DNA from: CAVPPA01 sp963841325
Lineage (GTDB): Bacteria > Patescibacteriota > Saccharimonadia > Saccharimonadales > UBA4665
Assembly: GCA_963841325.1 (NCBI GenBank)
Contig: CAWJBZ010000007.1
Location: forward strand, 62,001 to 126,000
Direction: 5' to 3'
DNA length: 64,000 nt
Positions within the stretch are counted from its first letter, which is position 1; each line of letters starts with the position of its first letter. Positions 1 through 8,611 of the stretch are shown in pieces. The position numbers and the translations under genes were made by a program. The notes beneath the pieces are model-generated. The model had not been told where the DNA came from, made no database searches, and was given only the letters and a program-made list of their open reading frames with translations.

Positions 1-1628
1 CTCCGATTACGTCGGATAGCACTTGCCACTACGTTTACCGCTTCTGTTTGTCCAATGATATATTTTTGCAAGGTTTTCTCTAGATTCAGTAGATACTTAG
101 CTTCAGATCGGATAACTTTTTTAACCGGTACCCCGGTCATTCGTGCAATTACATCAGCTAAGTCATCACTCTTAACTATTATTGATTGAAAGTTTCGAGT
201 ATTAGCTTGTTGTTTAGCTAATTCATTATTAATTTGGCTGGCCCGGGTTTTTTCTTTAGCAGCCCTCTCATAATCTTCGGCTTCAGCAGCTTCTTCTAGT
301 CGGGTTTGAACTAGTTTTAATTCTTTTTGTAAGCGACGTATTTCCGGTGAAGTTCGTCCTTTATCGACTCGCAAATAAGCAGCTGTTTCATCTAGTAAAT
401 CAATAGCTTTATCTGGCATATAGCGGTCATTTATATAACGTTTGGCTAACATCACAGCGTCTTCAACGACATCATCACTAATTGTTACACCATGAAATTT
501 TTCATAATTTTTACGGAGACCTTTCAATATGGCGATTGTTTCCGGAATGGTAGTTTCCGGTACTTGCACTGGCTGGAAGCGACGCTCTAAAGCAGCATCT
601 TTTTCGATATGTTTGGTGTAGTCAGTAGTGGTAGTTGCGCCAATAATCTGTAACTTACCGCGAGCCAGTGCCGGCTTTAGAATATTACCAGCATCCAAGG
701 CCCCTTCAGCTGAACCAGCTCCAACAATTACATGTAATTCATCAATAAAAATAATTGTCCTGGTGTCGCGCTCTAGTTCACTGATCACTTTTTTCAACCG
801 CTCTTCAAATTCACCACGGTATTTAGTCCCGGCAATCATGCCAGCTAAATCTAGAGTAACAATTCGTTTATCTTGTAAACTATCGGGTACATCTTCAGTT
901 ACGATACGCTGAGCTAAACCCTCAACAATAGCGGTTTTGCCAACGCCCGGTTCACCAATTAATACCGGGTTATTTTTAGTCCGGCGATTTAATATCGTAA
1001 TCACCCGACGGATTTGATTTTCACGACCGACCACTGGATCAAGTTTCCCGTCTCGGGCTTGGGCTGTCAGATCTATGCCAAAGAAATCGAGTGTTGACTT
1101 ACGAAATTTTTTAGGTGTTTCTTGATGGAGCGAATCATTTTCACTATTGTTCTGTTCTTCAAATTGTTGTCGGCTTAAAAATTGTTTCAGTTCATTTGTT
1201 ATGGTGTCAACATTGGCATTCAGATCGCGTAATAATCTGGTCGCTCGGGCATTTTTTTGATTCAAAATACTATATAAAATATGCTCGGTGCCGCAAAATT
1301 CTTGACCGTAATCTTGAGCAATATCATAAGCCATCTGAAGAGTCAGCTTAGCGGTTTCAGAAAGACCCTTAGCTCCCATATTGATAACTAACGTTTTGGG
1401 AGTTAAGTTCAAAGCCATGCGGGCTCGGTCAAGAGTAATACCAGAGTTTTCCAATATTTTAGCACCCATACTAGTATCTTGTGCTAAAACGCCTAATAAC
1501 AGATGCTCAGTACCAATATAGGCACTCCCGAAACTACGAGCAATCGCATCAGCATGTTTTAAGCTTTGTAGGGCGTTGCTGGTTAAATGATTTAAAAATT
1601 CTTGAAAGTCTGGTGAATTTGGCATCAT
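1..1628 (-). CDS. clpC: ATP-dependent Clp protease ATPase subunit ClpC (3' end outside window)
   Basis: AAA+ unfoldase that feeds substrates to ClpP. Reading from the ATG at 1628, the protein starts with a double Clp N-terminal repeat (roughly residues 5-145). The first AAA domain follows, with Walker A GEPGVGKTA near residue 225 and Walker B FIDELH about 65 residues later. A short UVR-type middle region (around EAAEAEDYERAAKEK, residue ~440) then leads toward the second AAA domain, which is cut by the window edge. The short UVR-like middle, rather than a long ClpB coiled coil, makes ClpC the best call. A second ATG lies at 1625. A weak GGAG sits 17 bases upstream. Transcription is probably controlled by the CIRCE/promoter at about 1800. 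The gene follows grpE on the same strand but has its own promoter. Confidence 0.9.
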   Translation of the reverse strand, partial: MMPNSPDFQEFLNHLTSNALQSLKHADAIARSFGSAYIGTEHLLLGVLAQDTSMGAKILENSGITLDRARMALNLTPKTLVINMGAKGLSETAKLTLQMAYDIAQDYGQEFCGTEHILYSILNQKNARATRLLRDLNANVDTITNELKQFLSRQQFEEQNNSENDSLHQETPKKFRKSTLDFFGIDLTAQARDGKLDPVVGRENQIRRVITILNRRTKNNPVLIGEPGVGKTAIVEGLAQRIVTEDVPDSLQDKRIVTLDLAGMIAGTKYRGEFEERLKKVISELERDTRTIIFIDELHVIVGAGSAEGALDAGNILKPALARGKLQIIGATTTTDYTKHIEKDAALERRFQPVQVPETTIPETIAILKGLRKNYEKFHGVTISDDVVEDAVMLAKRYINDRYMPDKAIDLLDETAAYLRVDKGRTSPEIRRLQKELKLVQTRLEEAAEAEDYERAAKEKTRASQINNELAKQQANTRNFQSIIVKSDDLADVIARMTGVPVKKVIRSEAKYLLNLEKTLQKYIIGQTEAVNVVASAIRRNR

Positions 1629-1743
1629 GATAATTTATTTGTCGTCTCCGTTCTGCCTTTATGATTTATTAAGGCATCGTTATCTATTTTGCGCTAATTA
1701 TTCGGAAAAGTCCGTGGGATTTTTTATAGCAAACAAAATCTTG

Positions 1744-1795
1744 CATATAGATGACAGTTTTATTGTTTTAAATCATCAACTGCCATATCTATATG
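1744..1795. repeat. Inverted repeat in the clpC promoter/leader
   Basis: The arms CATATAGAT (1744-1752) and ATCTATATG (1787-1795) pair perfectly. Inside them CAGTT (1755-1759) pairs with AACTG (1778-1782). The outer right arm overlaps the clpC -10 box, so this could be a second operator or a leader structure. No function is assigned. Confidence 0.5.
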
Positions 1796-1829
1796 ATAGC
1801 ATTTAGCACTCATAGGTCAAGAGTGCTAA
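1793..1829 (-). promoter_or_regulatory. CIRCE operator overlapping the clpC promoter
   Basis: A perfect CIRCE inverted repeat, TTAGCACTC-N9-GAGTGCTAA, lies at 1803-1829. On the minus strand a TTGACC -35 (1820-1815) sits inside the CIRCE spacer and a TATCAT -10 (1798-1793) follows after 16 bases, so HrcA bound here would block RNA polymerase directly. CIRCE is the established HrcA operator, and hrcA lies 0.5 kb away. Confidence 0.95.
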
Positions 1830-1863
1830 TACATTTTAGGATTCTAAATTTTTTAATAAATGG

Positions 1864-2352
1864 TTATCGTGGTTGTACTTTAACCAGAGCATGGCGGATT
1901 ATTTCATTACCTAGACAATAGCCAGCTCGTAATTCTTCACTAACAATCTCTGTTGGACCATCGCCTTCTTCCAAAAGAACTGCTTCATGATAACGTGGGT
2001 CAAATTGTTGCCCAACTGCTTCTATTCGTGTGACACCTAGTGTCTCGATGACTTTATCAAATTGTCTGACAATTTGCTGGACACCTTTAACATATTCACT
2101 AGTTTTTAATTCTTTAGGTACGTTTTTCATGGCTCGATCAAAATTATCAATAACCGGGAGTAATTCAATGATTACGTTAGCTTTAACTGACGCACTTAGA
2201 CCAATCAATTGCTCTTCATAACGTCGACGGATATTAACGGCATCGGCTCGTTCATGTTTTAATGCCTCGGTCAACTCTTTAATTTGGGTGTTTAGTTCGT
2301 GGATATGTAATCGTAGTTTAGCTGAACTATTGTTTTGTTTTTCTTTAGCCAT
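1864..2352 (-). CDS. grpE: GrpE nucleotide exchange factor
   Basis: Cochaperone that releases ADP from DnaK. The 162-residue protein has the usual layout: a helical coiled-coil N-terminal half (residues ~10-85), then the GrpE beta domain containing GVTRIEAVGQQFDPRYHEAV and ending in NEIIRHALVKV. Its start lies inside the last codons of hrcA (8-base overlap), indicating translational coupling and a shared HrcA-controlled transcript. dnaK and dnaJ do not follow in this operon; clpC does. Confidence 0.95.
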   Translation of the reverse strand: MAKEKQNNSSAKLRLHIHELNTQIKELTEALKHERADAVNIRRRYEEQLIGLSASVKANVIIELLPVIDNFDRAMKNVPKELKTSEYVKGVQQIVRQFDKVIETLGVTRIEAVGQQFDPRYHEAVLLEEGDGPTEIVSEELRAGYCLGNEIIRHALVKVQPR

Positions 2353-3064
2353 ACCAAACCTCTTCTAATTCTTCACCAGTACGACGGACAAGCGACATCA
2401 CATCACGGTAACTTTGGCGGGTTGGGCCAAGCACACCAATGTAACTATGATCACTAAATGGTCCTCGGAAACGACTGATAATCAAACTACATCCAGCACT
2501 TCTGCCAATTGGATTTTCTTGACCAATATAGACACTTAATGGTTTATTTAGGGCGGCTTCCCGAAGCCATGGTTCAAGATTATCCAATAACTGAGCAACT
2601 TGCTGAACGTGAATACCGCTGATAAATTCGGGTTGACCGAACAGATTAGACAATCCGCTCATATATAATTGATTGCCAATGGTAGCAATACCGAGATTGT
2701 GTGTTAATTCGACCAAAGTATCGACAGCGATACGGATCATTCGTTCAGGAGTATTACCGCTAATTACTCTGGCTGATAACGCCCGTTCAGCCCGGCGAGA
2801 CGATAAGCTTGATAACGGATTTATAACATTTTCTTCATTCAAACTGTTGACATAAAATCGGTAACCTTTATCTGTTGGTATGCGACCGGCGCTAGTATGG
2901 GGTTGTGTAATATAGCCTAATTGTTCAAGTTCAGCCATTTCTGCACGGATAGTAGCCGATGATACCTTAAAAACTTTTGCCAATAGGTTACTACCTACCG
3001 GGCTAGCTACTTCAGCATATTGTTCAACAATTGCATTTAAAATTTGTTGTTGTCGTTCTGTCAT
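2345..3064 (-). CDS. hrcA: Heat-inducible transcription repressor HrcA (short form)
   Basis: Repressor that binds CIRCE elements. The N-terminal winged helix (residues 1-70) includes SSATIRAEMAELEQLGYITQPHTSAGRIPTDKGYR split around the recognition helix, which is diagnostic of HrcA. At 239 residues it is about 100 residues shorter than typical HrcA; the middle regulatory/dimerisation region is reduced, while the C-terminal end with IGVLGPTRQSYRDVMSLV is kept. The first gene of the hrcA-grpE operon, it is preceded by its own CIRCE and so is probably autoregulated. Confidence 0.95.
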   Translation of the reverse strand: MTERQQQILNAIVEQYAEVASPVGSNLLAKVFKVSSATIRAEMAELEQLGYITQPHTSAGRIPTDKGYRFYVNSLNEENVINPLSSLSSRRAERALSARVISGNTPERMIRIAVDTLVELTHNLGIATIGNQLYMSGLSNLFGQPEFISGIHVQQVAQLLDNLEPWLREAALNKPLSVYIGQENPIGRSAGCSLIISRFRGPFSDHSYIGVLGPTRQSYRDVMSLVRRTGEELEEVWYG

Positions 3065-3095
3065 ATCCGTTATTCCATCATCAACTATTTGTCTT

Positions 3096-3134
3096 ATTGT
3101 ATAACCTCTAGCACTCTTACGTCAAGAGTGCTAA
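3096..3134 (-). promoter_or_regulatory. CIRCE operator and promoter of hrcA-grpE
   Basis: CTAGCACTC-N9-GAGTGCTAA at 3108-3134 matches CIRCE with one change (C for the first T). On the minus strand, TTGACG (3125-3120) is the -35 and TACAAT (3101-3096) the -10, with an 18-base spacer, so operator and promoter overlap as at clpC. Confidence 0.92.
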
Positions 3135-3168
3135 CATTTTCATCGGTTACAGCCAATAGCGTGATTAG

Positions 3169-4320
3169 TTATTCGCTATGTTCGTCGATAGTTTTCAGTA
3201 AACTACTTTCTAGATCACTTTTCTTTTTTAATTTACCTGTCTTCGGTGTTTCAGTTTCTTTAGCTTCACTTTCAATATTTTGCTTTTCCGACTCAATATC
3301 AAGTTCATATCCGGTTAGTTTACTTGCTAACCTAACGTTTTGACCGTTCTTACCAATAGCAATACTCAGTTGATCTTCCGGAACCATAACCACAGCTTTC
3401 TGAATTGTCTGGTCCAGAACAACTTTAGTAACTTTTGTCGGGCTCAGAGCATTAGTAATATAATCGATAGGTTTATCGCTCCAGACCACAATATCGATTT
3501 TTTCTTGCTCTCCGACTTCACTCATAACGGCATTGACTCGTGTACCGTGTCCACCAACAAATGTACCAACCGGATCAACACCTTGAACATTACTGGCCAC
3601 TGCAATTTTGCTACGCACTCCTGCTTCTCGCGCAATACCTTTAATCTCTACTGCGCCACTTTCCATTTCTGGAACCTCTGAACGAAACAACCACTCTATA
3701 AACTGGGTATTTCCGCGTGACACAACCAATTGTGGACCGCGAGGTCCCCGCTCAACATCTTTCAAATATACTTTTAGACGTTGTCCACTATAATAACGCT
3801 CGCCCTGAATCTGCTCACTTTTAGGCATGATGCCCTGAGCCCGTCCTAGATCAATCCGAATAATACTACCTTCTACACGGGATACTACCCCGTTTATTAC
3901 CGTACCGATTTTATCTTCATATTCATCCATAATTATTTCGCGTTCAGACTCACGTAACCGTTGCAAGATAACTTGTTTGGCCGTTTGTGCTGCCACCCTA
4001 CCAAAGTCTTTTACCTGATCGTGAATTTCAACAGTTTCACCAATTTTAGCGTTTTTACGGATAACCTTTGCTTCTACTAACGAAATCTCAAAAGCTGGAT
4101 TTTGAACTTGTTCAACTATTTCTTTAGTGATATAAGCATCGACATTACCGGTATTCAGGTTCATAGTTACCCGGACCTCGCCTTCACGATCTCCATAATC
4201 CCGACGGTAAGCAGCGGCCAGTGCCTGTTCAACAATTTCTTGGACAGTTTCTTCCGGTAAGTTCTTTTCTTCGGCAATCGCCCGAATAGCGATTGCTAAT
4301 TGTTTAAAGTCCATTTCCAT
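3169..4320 (-). CDS. nusA: Transcription termination/antitermination factor NusA
   Basis: RNA polymerase-binding elongation factor. The N-terminal RNAP-binding domain (residues 1-125) is followed by an S1 domain (about 130-200, GTVINGVVSRVEGSIIRID) and two KH domains (200-345; GGHGTRVNAVMSEV and IAIGKNGQNVRLASKL are the KH signatures). It ends in a charged Ser/Lys-rich tail and lacks the C-terminal acidic repeats of E. coli NusA. The start is supported by AGGAGA nine bases upstream of the ATG at 4320. It is upstream of the heat-shock operon on the same strand, but hrcA has its own promoter. Confidence 0.95.
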   Translation of the reverse strand: MEMDFKQLAIAIRAIAEEKNLPEETVQEIVEQALAAAYRRDYGDREGEVRVTMNLNTGNVDAYITKEIVEQVQNPAFEISLVEAKVIRKNAKIGETVEIHDQVKDFGRVAAQTAKQVILQRLRESEREIIMDEYEDKIGTVINGVVSRVEGSIIRIDLGRAQGIMPKSEQIQGERYYSGQRLKVYLKDVERGPRGPQLVVSRGNTQFIEWLFRSEVPEMESGAVEIKGIAREAGVRSKIAVASNVQGVDPVGTFVGGHGTRVNAVMSEVGEQEKIDIVVWSDKPIDYITNALSPTKVTKVVLDQTIQKAVVMVPEDQLSIAIGKNGQNVRLASKLTGYELDIESEKQNIESEAKETETPKTGKLKKKSDLESSLLKTIDEHSE

Positions 4321-4378
4321 AACTTAATTTCTCCTGTTGTTCGTTTATTAGGTTCTTACTTTGACAAGTTTTAGGCAT

Positions 4379-4404
4379 AAAAAAGCCCGACGAGGACGCC
4401 GGAC
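4379..4404 (-). terminator. Rho-independent terminator or nusA leader attenuator
   Basis: On the minus strand GTCCGGCG (4404-4397), loop TCCT, CGTCGGGC (4392-4385, two G-U pairs) is followed by six T (4384-4379). It lies between the small upstream gene (stop at 4454) and nusA, about 60 bases ahead of the nusA start. It could end the upstream transcript or attenuate nusA. Confidence 0.8.
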
Positions 4405-4453
4405 ATCAAGTATTATTATACGCCGTGACATATAAGTGTCAAACTTAGTCATT

Positions 4454-4741
4454 CTATCTGGAAACAATAATGGGCGGTAAGTCATTGACTATATCATGTA
4501 GGGTTGTATCAGAGAATGTTGCTGCATATTGTTCATCAATGGATGCGACTTCTGCACAGGCCGTTGCTAAAATACCTAGGATCCTATTACATTTCGGTAG
4601 ATATTGCCTTTGTCTTACTTCATTTAGAATTCCTGACGTTGCTTTTAATAGCGCCGTTCTTTCTTGTTTATCTAACGGAACGTCTACGCCTTCATGTCCC
4701 ACCATGAACTGAATCGTTCTATGGTTATCTACATCACTCAT
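4454..4741 (-). CDS. Unrecognised 95-residue protein
   Basis: I do not recognise this family. The protein is soluble and mostly helical by eye, with no signal peptide or membrane segment and three Cys/His-containing positions that form no clear metal motif. It is divergent from the M1 aminopeptidase gene, with a 77-base shared promoter region, and is followed by a good terminator at 4404-4379, which supports it being a real transcription unit. Confidence 0.5.
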   Translation of the reverse strand: MSDVDNHRTIQFMVGHEGVDVPLDKQERTALLKATSGILNEVRQRQYLPKCNRILGILATACAEVASIDEQYAATFSDTTLHDIVNDLPPIIVSR

Positions 4742-4805
4742 ATTTGTGTATTACACTGACATACAATTATGACATTTGTCAACTAGCTCCAGATACCAGA
4801 CATGT

Positions 4806-4811
4806 TACACT
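4806..4811 (+). promoter_or_regulatory. -10 box for a leaderless aminopeptidase mRNA
   Basis: TACACT ends seven bases before the ATG at 4819, and no Shine-Dalgarno precedes the start. Transcription would begin at or next to the A of the start codon. Confidence 0.55.
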
Positions 4812-4818
4812 AAATTAA

Positions 4819-7398
4819 ATGAGTAAAACCGTTCGACGATTCTATGCAGAGTTAAAACCGGAACATTATGATATACAACTACAACCCAACATCTCAACTA
4901 ATACTTTTAGTGGCAATGTAACAATAAAACTTAAAAAAACTGGCCGGCCCAGTCAAAGATTAACTTTTCATCAGTCCGGTTTAAAAATTACTGGTGCCAA
5001 AATTATTAAATTAGATAAACCTGGCCCAAGAGAATTAACCGTTCTGCGTATTAATAACCAAAATAGTTTAAACGAAGTCCGAATTCATGCCGCCGAGGTA
5101 GTCTATAGTGGCGATTACCAGGTAAATCTAAGCTTTCAAGGTAAGATTACTGTTAATATGAACGGGCTATATCCCTGTTTTTTCAATTACAAAGGCACAG
5201 AACGGGTCATTTTGGCTACACAGTTCGAAAGCCATCATGCAAGAGAAGTTTTTCCCTGTATTGACGAGCCAGAAGCTAAAGCAACTTTTCAGCTTAAACT
5301 GATTACTTCGAAAGACTTACAAACGTTATCTAATACGCCAATTGAAAAACAGGAAAAATTTGGTGAGTTATTGGCTACGACCTTTTATCAGACCCCCAAA
5401 ATGTCTACTTACTTATTGGCGTTTGTAATCGGTAAATTACACAGTAAAACTACCAAAACTAAAAGAGGTACTCAAGTTAGTTTGTGGTCTTCAGTCGCCC
5501 AACCACTAACAGCTCTGGATTTTGGCCTTAAGTTAGCTAAACAATCAATTGAGTATTTCGAGGATTATTTTGGTGTCAACTATCCACTTTCCAAAATTAA
5601 TCATGTAGCATTACCAGATTTTTCGGCTGGAGCTATGGAAAATTGGGGATTAATCACCTATCGAGAACGAGCGTTAATGGCCTACCCTGGTCAAACTTCC
5701 CAAACCACCAAAGAAGCTATCGCCACAGTAATTGCTCACGAGACATCACACCAATGGTTCGGCAACTTAGTTACTATGCGTTGGTGGGACGACTTATGGC
5801 TAAATGAAAGTTTTGCTAGTTTAATGGAATATCAGGTGGTTGATTCGTTATTCCCTAAATGGCATATCTGGGACAATTTTGTCCTGGACGAAGGAATTAT
5901 GGCCTTGCGTCGTGATGCCATTTCTGGTGTTCAAGCCGTACAAACTAAGATTCATCATCCGGATGAAATTCAGACCATATTTGATTCTGCCATAGTTTAT
6001 GCAAAAGGTAGCCGACTGCTATATATGTTGAAGACTTACCTTGGAGAAGATTCATTCCGCAGGGGTCTTAAACTTTATTTTGATAATCACAGTTACGGTA
6101 ATACATCCGGGAATGACTTATGGAATAGTTTACAGACTGCTAGTCAATTTGATGTCGCCGCTTTTATTAAACCCTGGTTAGAGGATCCTGGTTTTCCGGT
6201 ATTATCGGTCGATCAACAAGCTAAAAACTACACTATCCGTCAAACACATTTTTTAGAAAACGGCGCGGTTTCCGATGGGCGGATTTGGCCGATCCCATTA
6301 TTTTCTAACCATTCAGAGTTGCCGCAGTTACTACGTAAAACCGAGCAGCACGGGCAACTAGCATCTAGCTCACCGCCGTTACTTTTGAATCAAAATTCTT
6401 CCGGTCATTATATTGTGAACTATCTCCAGGTAGATCACCGCGATGCCATTATGAAATTAATAGCTCAAAAGTCACTAGGTATTGCCGATCGATCAACGCT
6501 TTTAAATAGTTCGGGGATGTTAGCTAAGGCTGGGTTTCAACCCTTCGGTGAGGTATTGAGGCTATTGGCTACATATAAAAACGAATCAGCTGAACCTGTT
6601 TGGTCTATTATGGCAAGAATCATTGCCGAAGCTCGGCGTTTTATTGATCTTGACACCAATTTAGAGTTATCCATCAAACAGTTCTTGCGTCAGCTGATCA
6701 AATCCGAATATCAGCGTCTGGGCTGGGTGGAGATAACTGGAGAGACGGTATCTGATCATAAACTACGCGCTACGATTATCGGTCTAGGAGCATATGCTGA
6801 GGATCCAAATATTATAGCCAATGCTATGAAACGCTTTAAGGCCTATCAAAATAATCCAGATACCCTCAACGCCGAACTACGGGCTGTTGTTTTGGGTGTT
6901 CCAATCAAACACAAAACGGCTGGTGCCTTTAAGTTACTACTAAAACAGTATGACGAAACAAGTAATAGCGAATTAAAATCCGATTTAATGGTTGCTTTAT
7001 CGCAAACTAAAGATGCACAGCAGTCCCAGGCTTTGCTAAACCGTCTTAAAGATAGTTCATTAGTTAAGCCGCAGGATTCTGAACATTGGTTGTTTTATCT
7101 GCTAAGCAGTCGTTATACCCGTGAACTTGCCTGGCACTGGATGATCAATAATTGGCAATGGATTAAGCAAACTTATGCCACGGATATGTCTTATGATAGT
7201 TTTCCGCGTGTTGCGGCGTCTATCTGTAATACCCAAATATGGGCTAACCGTTACGCTGCTTTTTTTAAGCCAAAGCAACATGAGATTACACTTAAACGCA
7301 ATATATTAATTGGTTTGACCGAGATAGATACCCGAGTGTCATGGTTAAAACGTGATTTAGCGAGTGTTCAAACATTCTTCAAAAATTTACCAAAGTGA
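4819..7398 (+). CDS. pepN: M1-family zinc aminopeptidase (aminopeptidase N-like)
   Basis: Zinc metallopeptidase that removes N-terminal residues from peptides; no signal peptide is visible, so it is probably cytoplasmic. The 859-residue protein has the M1 order: N-terminal beta domain, GAMEN exopeptidase motif (near residue 270), and HETSH zinc site (HExxH, near residue 307) with the third ligand in NESF 18 residues on. A helical ERAP1-type C-terminal domain occupies residues ~520-859. All catalytic motifs are present. It stands alone, and peptide scavenging suits an organism with few biosynthetic genes. Confidence 0.95.
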   Translation: MSKTVRRFYAELKPEHYDIQLQPNISTNTFSGNVTIKLKKTGRPSQRLTFHQSGLKITGAKIIKLDKPGPRELTVLRINNQNSLNEVRIHAAEVVYSGDYQVNLSFQGKITVNMNGLYPCFFNYKGTERVILATQFESHHAREVFPCIDEPEAKATFQLKLITSKDLQTLSNTPIEKQEKFGELLATTFYQTPKMSTYLLAFVIGKLHSKTTKTKRGTQVSLWSSVAQPLTALDFGLKLAKQSIEYFEDYFGVNYPLSKINHVALPDFSAGAMENWGLITYRERALMAYPGQTSQTTKEAIATVIAHETSHQWFGNLVTMRWWDDLWLNESFASLMEYQVVDSLFPKWHIWDNFVLDEGIMALRRDAISGVQAVQTKIHHPDEIQTIFDSAIVYAKGSRLLYMLKTYLGEDSFRRGLKLYFDNHSYGNTSGNDLWNSLQTASQFDVAAFIKPWLEDPGFPVLSVDQQAKNYTIRQTHFLENGAVSDGRIWPIPLFSNHSELPQLLRKTEQHGQLASSSPPLLLNQNSSGHYIVNYLQVDHRDAIMKLIAQKSLGIADRSTLLNSSGMLAKAGFQPFGEVLRLLATYKNESAEPVWSIMARIIAEARRFIDLDTNLELSIKQFLRQLIKSEYQRLGWVEITGETVSDHKLRATIIGLGAYAEDPNIIANAMKRFKAYQNNPDTLNAELRAVVLGVPIKHKTAGAFKLLLKQYDETSNSELKSDLMVALSQTKDAQQSQALLNRLKDSSLVKPQDSEHWLFYLLSSRYTRELAWHWMINNWQWIKQTYATDMSYDSFPRVAASICNTQIWANRYAAFFKPKQHEITLKRNILIGLTEIDTRVSWLKRDLASVQTFFKNLPK

Positions 7399-7421
7399 AC
7401 ATACTGGAACATTAAGATTGA

Positions 7422-7988
7422 CTAAGGCCTACTGTCTAGCGTCAGTCGAATTGGCTTAAAACTTCGGCGATGTAAAACACAAACACCATATTGATTTAGT
7501 GCATCGGCGTGTTTGGCTGTGCCATATCCGACATGAGTTTCAAAACCATAACCAGGATAAGTTGCAGCAGCTTGAATCATATAGGCATCACGGGCAACTT
7601 TTGCAATAATACTGGCGGCACTGACCGCAGCAATCGTTGTATCAGCTTTAATTATTGCTTTAGCTCGTGGATCATCCGGTAAAAAATTGATATTTCCATC
7701 AATGATTATTTCTTCGTAGTTTATCCTAATTTTTTCAAGCGATCGTTTAATAGCCAGCCGAATACTACCGGTAAGTCCATATTGATCGATTTCGGCTGCC
7801 GTTACCCAACCTAAGCCTATGGCTTTGGCTTTTGATTTAATAATGCTATCTAACAATAATCGTTGCTTAGGGCTTAGTTCTTTAGAATCTTTTAGGCCAG
7901 CGATCGGAGAATTTAAAATAACTGCACCAACCACTAATGGGCCTGCCCAACATCCCCTTCCGACTTCGTCAACTCCTAAAGTCACCAC
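7422..7988 (-). CDS. rnhB: Ribonuclease HII
   Basis: Cuts RNA in RNA-DNA hybrids and removes misincorporated ribonucleotides. The N-terminal GVDEVGRGCWAGP carries the catalytic Asp-Glu pair; later acidic residues lie in IIDGN and in IKADTTIAAVSAASIIAKVARD, the RNase HII signature. Its 188 residues match the family. The start is a GTG at 7988 (a second GTG follows at once), with TACAAT six bases upstream, so the mRNA is probably leaderless. Confidence 0.95.
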   Translation of the reverse strand: MVTLGVDEVGRGCWAGPLVVGAVILNSPIAGLKDSKELSPKQRLLLDSIIKSKAKAIGLGWVTAAEIDQYGLTGSIRLAIKRSLEKIRINYEEIIIDGNINFLPDDPRAKAIIKADTTIAAVSAASIIAKVARDAYMIQAAATYPGYGFETHVGYGTAKHADALNQYGVCVLHRRSFKPIRLTLDSRP

Positions 7989-7994
7989 CTTCTA

Positions 7995-8000
7995 ATTGTA
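7995..8000 (-). promoter_or_regulatory. -10 box for a leaderless rnhB mRNA
   Basis: TACAAT on the minus strand (8000-7995) is six bases upstream of the GTG start at 7988. The intervening bases also contain AGAAGG, so a very short Shine-Dalgarno is an alternative. Confidence 0.5.
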
Positions 8001-8030
8001 TATGACAACTACAATTGATTAATAAAAATA

Positions 8031-8555
8031 TTATTGCTCGGTTTTTTCGTGACGGGCAATAACTTCAGCGGCTTTGGCCTCAAGTTTAGCTTCTTCTTCA
8101 GCTTTTTTAGCTGCTTCAGCTTCAGCAATTTTGGCAGTCTCTTCTTTTAGTTTTTCCTCTTCAGCTTCAGCGGTTGTATCATGAATAGCATTAACTTTTT
8201 CGCGGTCAAACTCGATCCCAGTCATTCTGGTACCCTTACCAGTACGTTCACGCAAATAAGTCAAATAATTGCGGCGGACTTTGCTGCGTTTGGTAACTTC
8301 AACTTTAAGAATTAATGGACTGTGTAACAAAAAGCTTTTTTCAACACCAACGCCGCTTGCTAACCGTCTTACGGTAAAGCGATTCATTAAGCTACCCTTT
8401 CGACTAGTACGAATAACTTGGCCTTGAAAAATCTGGATACGCTCCTTGTTGCCTTCACGAATACGCTGGTGAACTCGAACGGTATCGCCAGGACGAACAT
8501 CAACTACGGCACTTTTCTTAAATCCAGCTTCAATATCTTGTATCACACTTGTCAT
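8031..8555 (-). CDS. rplS: 50S ribosomal protein L19 with C-terminal extension
   Basis: Large-subunit protein at the 30S-50S interface. Residues 1-115 are a normal L19, with FKKSAVVDVRPGDTVRVHQR, RIQIFQGQVI and VRRLASGVGVEKSFLLHSP. After about residue 118 there is an extra tail of roughly 55 residues rich in Glu, Ala and Lys, probably a single charged helix. The tail is absent from most L19 proteins (about 115 residues). It lies just downstream of rnhB on the same strand but has its own leader. Confidence 0.95.
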   Translation of the reverse strand: MTSVIQDIEAGFKKSAVVDVRPGDTVRVHQRIREGNKERIQIFQGQVIRTSRKGSLMNRFTVRRLASGVGVEKSFLLHSPLILKVEVTKRSKVRRNYLTYLRERTGKGTRMTGIEFDREKVNAIHDTTAEAEEEKLKEETAKIAEAEAAKKAEEEAKLEAKAAEVIARHEKTEQ

Positions 8556-8611
8556 AACCCAACTACATTACATTATTTCACCTCAAGAAGCAAGCCAGCA
8601 ATAGGGGTATT

